DNA of 64,000 nt from Nissolia schottii. Lineage: Eukaryota > Streptophyta > Magnoliopsida > Fabales > Fabaceae. The notes under the pieces were generated by a model. The model was not told the DNA's origin and did not search any database. It worked only from the letters and a program-made list of their open reading frames with translations. The stretch covers positions 328,234 to 392,233 of the forward strand of contig QANU01063901.1 in the NCBI GenBank assembly GCA_003254905.1, written 5' to 3'. Positions 56,540 to 64,000 of the stretch are shown in pieces (position 1 is the stretch's first letter; the number at the start of each line of letters is the position of its first letter). Both the position numbers and the translations under genes were made by a program.

Positions 56540-57757
56540 GCCTCCGGCGGGGCGTCATCCTATCCTTTTTCTTCTTCGCATAATCTGAATCCCAAATTAT
56601 CAAGCTCAAGCTCCCTTGGACTGGGAGCTATTTCAGCAGAATTGTCCCTAGCTATTTTGGTCTTGTAAAGATCCCAAAACCTTTCTCTAACATCCCTTTG
56701 ACACTTTTCACAGGGAGCAACATTAGCCTTTTGTCCCCTCAAATGCTGCTTAACTCTTGTAATGCCTCCTTTCACAACTTTCTTACATAGAAGGCATCTA
56801 AGAGTGTTTGTATCATTATTTTTAGCAGTTTCAACAAATTCCCACCCTAGATCTTCCTAGTAGTTCTTGAAGGGCGTGATCCTTGACCTTGCTCGTCGGT
56901 TGACATTGTCGGGTTGAAACTAATGAGCAGAAAGTTTACAAAAAAATATTACTATAGGAATGAGGGGAACAAGCACCTCAAAACTGAAACTTTAAAAAAA
57001 ATAGTTAAAGGAAACTCTTACTTTAGAGAGTAAACACAATGAAAAACTGAAACTTTTATATTCAATCCAAAATAGCAATAAAAAGAGGTACAAAATAGAG
57101 AGATAAGAAGATTCAAAGAACATTCAAAGGTATTTCCAAAAAATGTATAGATTATATTTTAGGGTTCACACTTCACTCTTCAGAACTCAGAAGGTTCAAA
57201 TTTAAGGAGGTTGATAACTTGAGATGAAGGAAAAAGATTCAAAAGGACAAAGAAGAGAGCATACAACAAGAACAAAAAACAGAGTATATAGAACAGGGGA
57301 AGCTAACCGAAGAGAGGGAAATGAGATAAAAAAGCTAACTGATGACAGAAGAAGATGCTGTTGGGGTGTCGTCAAAGCAACCGCACGTTGTCGGAGCCGC
57401 TGTTAGTTGCTGGAGTAGCTGTTGTGATCGTGCTCTGTTTTGTTGCTGTGACTTGAGAGAGGGTTTTACATTTTACGTAAGGGAGACGTGAGGAGAGTCA
57501 GTTGAGACTTGGGAGAATATAATAATGGGAGATGTGGCAAACAGGGCTTAAAATAACCTTAAAATTCAAAAACGGGCCCACCCAATTAAAAAAGAAAGAA
57601 AGCAGAAGCTCCATCGCTTGCCGCCATGGCCCGCCATGGCGCCACAACAAATTTTGGCTGCCATGGCGGCAGAAACGCTACACCCTCCACGCCAGATGCT
57701 TTGTATGGCAACAACCCAAAATTTCGCCCCGCCATGACCGGTTTTTGACAACATTGA
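56540..57757 (-). mobile_element. 5' part of a hAT element with a BED zinc-finger exon
   Basis: On the minus strand a hAT-like terminus, CAATGTTGTCAAAAACCGG, starts near 57757 and is followed by CCGCCATGGCGG-type subterminal repeats (57,600-57,735). A non-coding leader follows. The frame from about 56,905 down to 56,560 reads NNDTNTLRCLLCKKVVKGG and ITRVKQHLRGQKANVAPC, then EKCQRDVRERFWDLYK, the BED-type zinc finger (C-x2-C ... H-x-C-like) at the N-terminus of plant hAT transposases. A stop or frameshift precedes GWEFVET. The catalytic domain is missing, so the element is truncated at about 56,540. Confidence 0.7.
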
Positions 57758-57928
57758 TATATAGTGTGTTTATGATAATTATTTGTGCATAAATCAATAA
57801 TTGCTTACAAGAACTTCCACAAGCATAAAACAAGCTTTATTGAATCCTCACAAATCAAAGAACTCTTGGGGACCATGACAGATAAAACCAAGAAAGCAGT
57901 TTTTCGCAGCCTTTAATTCGAAGGATCA

Positions 57929-60277
57929 CTAAACATATGGAACAGGTATCCTCTGTGTGTCAGGTCCAGCTACCATATCATCCCATAGCAAATCCGAAAG
58001 TGACATTGTTAATTCTCCAACCCTTCCTGTCAAATTCAGAAACATGAATAAGCACAAAGCACAAAGCGGATCGATCTACAAACAATCCAGAATGAACTGT
58101 GTCAAAACCATTGTGTAATACAACATTCAAGAATGCAAGTTCATGTGCATCAGTAATCAGAAGAAAGCATCAAGATTAAAGGCTCCATAGTCTATACCAT
58201 AACAAGGATAGATTGATACAAGAAAATTGTTGTCACTAACTTACCATCGCCGATGGGCTGATCATCCCACATGATGATAGGCAACACGGGAAGTGTGCTT
58301 CCAACATACATCATTTCAGCAGCACCTTTAGCTTCCTCCACAGTGAGATTCTTGGTAGCTACACCTTTCAGAAGCCCTTTCTCTACCAACTTGGGAGCCA
58401 GCTCAAGAAGCCTTCTTGCAGTGCAGCCATGTAGGATATTGTCAAACAAAGGCATGACAAGTTCCTTCTCTTGGGTTATAAAAGCAACATTCACATTTGG
58501 TCCTTCAGCAATGTAACCTGCCTCGTCAACCCATATAGAAGCAAACGCTCCTTTCTCCTCAGCTTCCATCACAGCAAAGACATTTGGAAGATAGTTCACA
58601 TTCTTCACCGTGGCGAATAGAGGCGGCTTCATTGGTACATTGGAAGTAATCACTTTAACCCCCTCTTTGCGCTGAGAGAAATTGTCGTCGATGACGACTG
58701 CGTAGAATGCAGGTGTTGGACACCCTGATGATGACAGCAAGAAATCACCGGGGCCTGCACTCAGCCAGTATCTCAGAGTTCCTATCTTGCATTTTGAGAC
58801 TGCAGTTAGCTGTATTAGAATGCTGCGAAGGGTTGACCGGGGGAAAGGAGAGGATATCTTCGCTTTGGAGGCTGATCGGAGGAAGCGGTCGAGGTGAACA
58901 TCCAACTCATAGAGGTATCTGGGGAGGGCAAACAATATGAACACCAAGGTCAGAGAAAAACATGTTTTAAATGCACATATACATTAGTATTAAATAGCGG
59001 CCCAGTGCACGAGACTCTCATTTGGTGGGATCTGGTTAAACGTTTGCAGTCTTACTCTCACAAGTAGAGAGATTGTTTACAGGATTTGAACTTGGAGTGG
59101 AGGTGACAAGGCGCAATGGCAAGGTTGCGCCAAGCTCACTCTCGCATAAACACTAGGAGTAAACCAAAAATATGTTAATAGATATCAAAATACTGAGTTG
59201 AATTTGCAGTAAACCAAAATTTGGGCTAGTAGCATTACCCATCTAAAATAATGGCAGTATCAAACACACCATGGCCTCTATGTACCATGTGATCATCAAT
59301 GGGGATAACCATCATTGCTGGATCAAGTATGATCCCTCCATATATACTAGAATACATAGCTGGGTATGGTATTTTTTCCACTGAACTCCATCTTTGATGA
59401 AGCTTTTCAAGCAGCTGAAATGCAACAACACCAATGAAAATTGCTAAGCGTAATGGGTACTACAAAAAACTCTGCAATTAATGATGACAGAAAGATGTAA
59501 TTGCAGTCCAATTGAAACTGTTGCAAGAAACTTATTAGTAATCAATGTATTTATTAGCTTAATATCTCTCTCATGTCCCAACCATCCAAATCATGTAATA
59601 CTATCATGCAAAGTCCCAAAATTTCAAAAGCAAAATTCAGTACAATCCTTTTCCCTAGTCTCAATTCTCACCAAATCCAACAACAACAATTGAGCCTTTT
59701 CCCACAATGTGGGGTTGGCTAGATGGATCAAACAACGTCATAGTGACTTGTTCTGTCAAGGACCATGTTTTCATGCAGACCATTAACCACTAAATCTTTT
59801 CTAATCATTTCCTCTGATTTTTCTAATTCTCACCAATCCAATTGTGGAATAATTAGTTTTGGTTTCATTCACACACACACAATCATACACACACAGTATG
59901 AACAATTTAACTACATAATGTAATATATTGATTTTGAACACTGCAATTACTTGAAAAATCAAGATGGCACAACAAAGTGGGGTTTTAAATTTTTCACCTC
60001 AGATGATGAAGAGAACACATGGGCACTAAAATCAGTGTCACTTCCAACCTCTGCAGAACCCAAAAGAAGAAAAAGAAAGTTCAGCCAGAACACATATACA
60101 AATAAGAACATAAGATGTTTTACTCAGCTAAAAGGTAAAAAACCAATCACATCTCAATATTTTAATATGATCACACAAAAGGGTATGTAGGAAACTTGGT
60201 AAGTTACTTTTGAGAGAAACTCCAACATCACCTGGGGGCTTCTGAGAGAGAGCACTGGAGTCACTGTGGTTCTCCAT
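57929..60277 (-). CDS. Class IV PLP aminotransferase, D-amino-acid-transaminase-like
   Basis: Five exons on the minus strand: 60277-60232, 60050-59998, 59414-59239, 58918-58245, 58026-57929. The sum is 1047 nt, 348 aa. The fold type IV family is shown by HRGHGVFDTAII, the LDRFLRSASKAKI segment, LRYWLSAGPGDFLLS, the likely PLP lysine K197 in FATVKNVNYLP, E230 in YIAEGPNVNVAF, and DNILHGCTARR. The closest remembered proteins are the Arabidopsis At5g57850-type D-amino-acid transaminase/aminodeoxychorismate lyase and its BCAT-like relatives; the reaction cannot be settled from sequence alone. The first exon encodes only MENHSDSSALSQKPP, with no clear plastid transit peptide, so a cytosolic form is possible unless an upstream exon was missed. 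Intron 2 holds an RTE-like repeat end. Confidence 0.9.
59672..59835 (-). repeat. RTE-type LINE 3'-end fragment in aminotransferase intron
   Basis: The stretch 'caacaacaacaattgagccttttcccacaatgtggggttggctagatggatcaaac' (split here only for reference; core GTGGGGTTGGCTAGATGGAT) is a sequence widespread in dicot genomes as the 3' end of RTE-like LINEs, with a (TTG)n tail on the minus strand. It lies wholly within the intron 59,415-59,997. Confidence 0.5.
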
Positions 60278-60536
60278 GGAGAAAGCAGAAAGCCAAAATC
60301 ACAAAAGGGTACGTAGGAAACTCAGTATAGTTACTTTGGAGCAGAACAACAAAGCAGCACAGGTAATTAAGGACTATGGTGGTGGTGATATAATGACAAC
60401 CACTATGGCAAGAAGTCACATAATGCCGTCCTTGAACCACGGTTTAACGTTTTGTTTGTTTGCACTTTGCAGACGGATATAACTCTTTTTTGTGTCTGAT
60501 TTCTGCCGTTTTTGTTAATACAAATTGGATTTCTCA
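60278..60536. other. Upstream region of the aminotransferase gene
   Basis: Minus-strand promoter and 5' leader region. The block 'acaaaagggta(t/c)gtaggaaactnngta' occurs at 60,174-60,205 (intron 1) and again at 60,301-60,330, a short direct repeat of about 30 bp flanking the first exon. Confidence 0.4.
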
Positions 60537-61461
60537 ATTAGACTAACCTTACTTTTTATAACATTTTATATAATCATATTTATTAATATAATTTTATTAT
60601 TTAATTTTTTTTTTAAAGATACTTTAATCTAAAGAGTCCCTGGACTCTCTCACACTCACACTCTCATCTCATCTGAATAATGTGAGAGAGTTTTACTGAC
60701 ATTTTTCTTCTTGTTTTTTGTATAAAATGTCATATATCAGTAATAAACCTGTCTATATATTTTTTTATTATAAAAAAATAAAAAATAAATATTAAAATAA
60801 AATAAAATATGTAATTTTTAATTTTTCAGAAATAATCATAACCAAGTATTATTTTTGTTAATAACTTAATTTCTTAATATAATGATATTCTAAAGTAAAA
60901 AACTAATATATATATATATATAAAGGTATTTCTTGAGAGAAGGGGGAGAGTTTAACTGAATATATAACATTTACTATGTAACAAGTAAGAGTGTATAAAT
61001 TTAATATGAATCAAAAAGACATTTTCAATAAAGAATTGAAACTCTAAATCGGCAAACTGCTGGGGTATGTCTATGAAGAAACAGATCAAAAGACAAGTCT
61101 GAGCAACATGAATATCTTTATGTGAGAGGAAAGTCAAATTTTCATCCATTGATTTTATCATTAACAAAACCAAAATCCATATCCCAAAAAAGTTTGCTCA
61201 ACTTTGTTATGTATATCACTGATTCTTTTGCTTAGTATGTGATAGCAAGATCATAAAAAAGAATATATGACATTTGACCAACAAAAAACAAAAAGGAAGC
61301 AAAGCTCTCTCACATTATTCAGATGAGATGACAGTGTGAGTGTGCGAGAGTCCTAGGGACTCTTTAGATTATAATTTCTTTAAAAAGAAAAATTAAATAA
61401 TAAAATTATATTAATAAATATGATTACATAAAATATTATAAAAGTAATGCTAGTCTAATGG
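60537..61461. mobile_element. Foldback element with about 140-bp inverted arms
   Basis: The left arm (60,537-60,688) and right arm (61,312-61,461) are near-perfect inverted copies: ATTAGACTA, TAATCATATTTATTAATATA, 'taatctaaagagtccc', 'ggactctc', 'cacactcacact', CATCTCATCTGAATAATGTG. The roughly 620-bp middle is AT-rich and unrelated between halves. No protein and no clear target duplication were found. A long hairpin transcript would be expected if it is read through. Confidence 0.8.
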
Positions 61462-61600
61462 ATAAAGCATTATTTTAAATGGTAGAGGTCTTGAATTCGA
61501 GTCTCATTAAACTTAAAATAAGTTTATTTTCTTTAGTAAACCTATATGAACTTTTGTGAGTAAACTGGTCATCTAACCTATTCTCACCCCTACCCCTCCT
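61446..61600 (+). repeat. SINE-like tRNA-type promoter pair
   Basis: AGTCTAATGG at 61452-61461 fits the RGYNNARYGG A-box consensus exactly. AATTCGAGTCT at 61494-61504 matches most of the GGTTCGANNCC B box, 32 nt downstream, normal tRNA-like spacing. The following sequence has no tRNA fold. It overlaps the tip of the foldback arm. Confidence 0.35.
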
Positions 61601-62583
61601 AATATTACCTATTCAACATCTTCGTTGATACTTATTTTCCTTTTCTTTCTTGTCTTTTTTGTTGGCAGATCTACATAGCAATGACATAACACACTCTAGT
61701 GGGCCTGAGTTGTGACTATTAAACCTGAATGGTGAAGATGAACGGTTACCATTAGTTTTTTTTTCTTATGTGAGTCAATGTGGAAAGAGTGAAATTGAGA
61801 AAGTTTTATTTATTTATTTTTAATTTTTGGTAATGGTTTGAGAAAGTGTAGTTGAGAGTTAATTTAATTAATTAATTTAACAAATTATTTGTGAACTTAC
61901 AAAAATATTTCATTGTAGTTAACATAGACAAAAAATAGTTTTTTTTTTCTTTACTCTACCAAAAAATATTATATAAGCAGATACCAATAGTAGCCATTAA
62001 CTTGGTCTCTATGAATTATATTAAGAGATTAACTTAGACCTACTAATAGCGTAAATTTTTTTACATATTTATTTAATCATGTTTATTATATTTGGATGAA
62101 AATGCAAAAGAGTTTTACGTAATTTCAAGCCCATGCATAATTTTTACTGAATGAAAAAAAAAAAAACATTTGAAAACCATTCTCAATTCTACTCACCCCA
62201 CCTTCTAATCTTTTTCCATATAACGACCCACAATTAATTCAAAACGTGAGAGACATGAAGTATTTGCCAATGCCTACTTCTATACTATATATGCACACTA
62301 TTATACAAAGAGACAAGCTAAAGTAACCATTATTTTATTCCTACTCTTTATATTTAATAATTCTTTTCAATTTTGAACTTATAATAGAAAAATAAAAATA
62401 TTTAAAAAAATATAAAAAGCAAAATAAAAATATTATCTTAACCCACTCTCTTAGTGGTACCATTTTCATTCATTATACCTACATTCACTGTATTTAGCAG
62501 TTACCATATTAATACTTGACAAACATGTTAAAGAAGATTCATTTATTAACTAACTTTTAGTCTTTTTAATTTTTTTTCAGGTC

Positions 62584-62641
<58 letters not shown>

Positions 62642-62891
62642 TATATATAGTATTTATTTTGTCTACTCAACCCACTAACCACTATATCCTAATAATAATA
62701 ACTATTAACTAACTCACTAACATCTTATTTTTTTATTAAATTATTTATTAATTATATTATTACTATTTTTTTTAAAGACTAAAAAAAATGTATCATATAA
62801 TTAATTATATTAACACTTATGAAATAGATGTGACTTGGCAAATTCGTAAGGTTACGTTTGGTTAGCAGAACAGAGACATCAGAACATAGAC
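61601..62891. other. AT-rich intergenic DNA
   Basis: No gene was recognised. An (ATT)n microsatellite lies at 62,585-62,640. Confidence 0.6.
62585..62640 (+). repeat. (ATT)n microsatellite
   Basis: About 18 uninterrupted trinucleotide units of TAT/ATT. Confidence 0.95.
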
Positions 62892-63368
62892 ATAAAAAAT
62901 AGGGATGTTCAGCTGGTGGGTTCTACCTGCCAACCCGACCTGACCTAACTCCATTTGGATCGAGTTAGGTCAGGTCAGTGGATCGACGAGTCAGACCCGT
63001 CTGACCCATCACTTGTGTTGGGTCAGGTGTTGGGTCCAACTTGTCAAAACTGACCCGACTCGCCGACCAGCGCGATCCATCATTTTATTTTATTACTTTA
63101 TTATTTTTATTATTTTAAAAAATAAAAAAATATTTTTCTTCTTTTTATTATTAGATTTTTTTTCCTAAGATCATTTTATGCATCAAAACATAATATATAT
63201 TTTTTTAATTAAAAAATGCATTTTTATTATAAAAATATTTTTTTAAATAAAAAATGGTGGGTCACCCGCCAACCTAACCCGACCCAAACAGGTTGCGAGT
63301 CTAGCGAGTACCCACTCAAAAAAATCATAATTTGACCCGACCTGACCTGTGTCCACCCTAATAAAAAA
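62892..63368. mobile_element. hAT-type MITE with perfect 8-bp TSD
   Basis: The element spans 62900-63360 (461 bp) between ATAAAAAA at 62892-62899 and 63361-63368. The termini are TAGGGATGTTCAGCTGG and, inward from the right, TAGGGTGGACACAGGTC. GACCCGAC/GGTCAGGT subterminal motifs repeat at both ends. Confidence 0.8.
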
Positions 63369-64000
63369 TAGGTTTTGTATTTTATTTAATGATAGTATAC
63401 AAGACACAATTTATTATATCTGTATCTTGTTTGATTTGCGGTGACAAGAGAAAAAAAAGTGACAAAAAGACAAAATATCCTTTTGCATCTACAAAATTAC
63501 TCGATCACCAGACCGCTAAACGCTTGAACTAACAGCAACACCCAACCTCAAAACAACCAAAGAGAACCCACCATTAACACCCAAAAATGAGAGGAGAAAG
63601 TTTCGTTAATATGTTGTTTGTCTCTTTTTTCTGTTTTTAACAAAATGAAAGTATAAAAAATACACTAATTTTTTATTTTGAGACACTAGTTTTTAAATCT
63701 TTTTTTTATAATTAAATAGAATTTTGTGTTCATACATTTGTGTCATGTATTCACAACCAAACATAGCTGTAATTTGTCAAGCTGCTAATATTTACAATTA
63801 ATAAAGGGAGTTGAAAAAAAAAACTACTTTTAATATCCAAATTCTATTATACCAAAAATATCCTTCTTATAAAGTAGTTTTGCCTCCCGTTTTACATCAT
63901 GCAAGTTCAAAGTAATTTTGCAACTGAATCCTCTTGCCAAAATATAAATTAAATATGTTTTCATATTTTCTCAATCAACACACTTTCTTTTCATCTTCTC
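63369..64000. other. AT-rich intergenic DNA to window end
   Basis: No gene, RNA or defined repeat was recognised. Confidence 0.55.

Overview
The window reads as nuclear DNA of a dicot plant, most likely a legume and quite possibly soybean or a close relative. It is AT-rich, its genes are split by many introns, and it carries many nested transposable-element remnants. No bacterial, organellar or CRISPR features were seen. The organism call rests on protein resemblance and repeat style, because no search could be run.

Layout. Positions 1-30,300 hold no intact host gene. In order they contain: a broken Ty1/copia element with an array of small hairpin repeats in its leader (about 3.7-7.4 kb); a broken Ty3/gypsy gag-protease region interrupted by another LTR (about 9-14.6 kb); an LTR fragment joined to a decayed Helitron helicase (14.6-17.2 kb); a minisatellite (20.1-20.6 kb); several MITEs with clean target-site duplications; a LINE remnant on the minus strand (24.5-25.6 kb); and a solo LTR with a 5-bp duplication (26.6-29.1 kb).

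The host genes lie in 30.3-60.3 kb. (1) A 20-coding-exon STE20/GCK kinase of the MAP4K-alpha type, 701 aa, plus strand, with one GC-AG intron. (2) A U2 snRNA gene on the minus strand with upstream sequence element, TATA box and 3' box. (3) A truncated COX16 copy with only the leader and first coding exon; its homology stops at a single N. (4) A BTB/NPH3 (NRL) protein gene, 613 aa, plus strand. (5) A complete COX16 gene, 125 aa, plus strand, with a 2.7-kb hAT element in its 5'UTR intron; the truncated copy preserves the empty site. (6) A class IV PLP aminotransferase gene resembling plant D-amino-acid transaminase, 348 aa, minus strand. Around these are MULE, hAT and foldback MITEs.

Positions 60.3-64 kb are AT-rich, with a long foldback element, a tRNA-like (SINE-like) promoter pair, an (ATT)n microsatellite and one hAT MITE.

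The genes do not form a pathway; they are neighbours only: kinase signalling, spliceosomal RNA, phototropin/auxin-type adaptor, mitochondrial complex IV assembly and amino-acid metabolism. I found no clearly new biological system. The most useful novelties are a two-member 9-bp-TSD foldback family with shared internal motifs, the copia leader hairpin array, and the COX16 duplication with a dated empty/filled hAT site. Exon boundaries were set by hand from splice signals and reading frame; each coding sum is a multiple of three.
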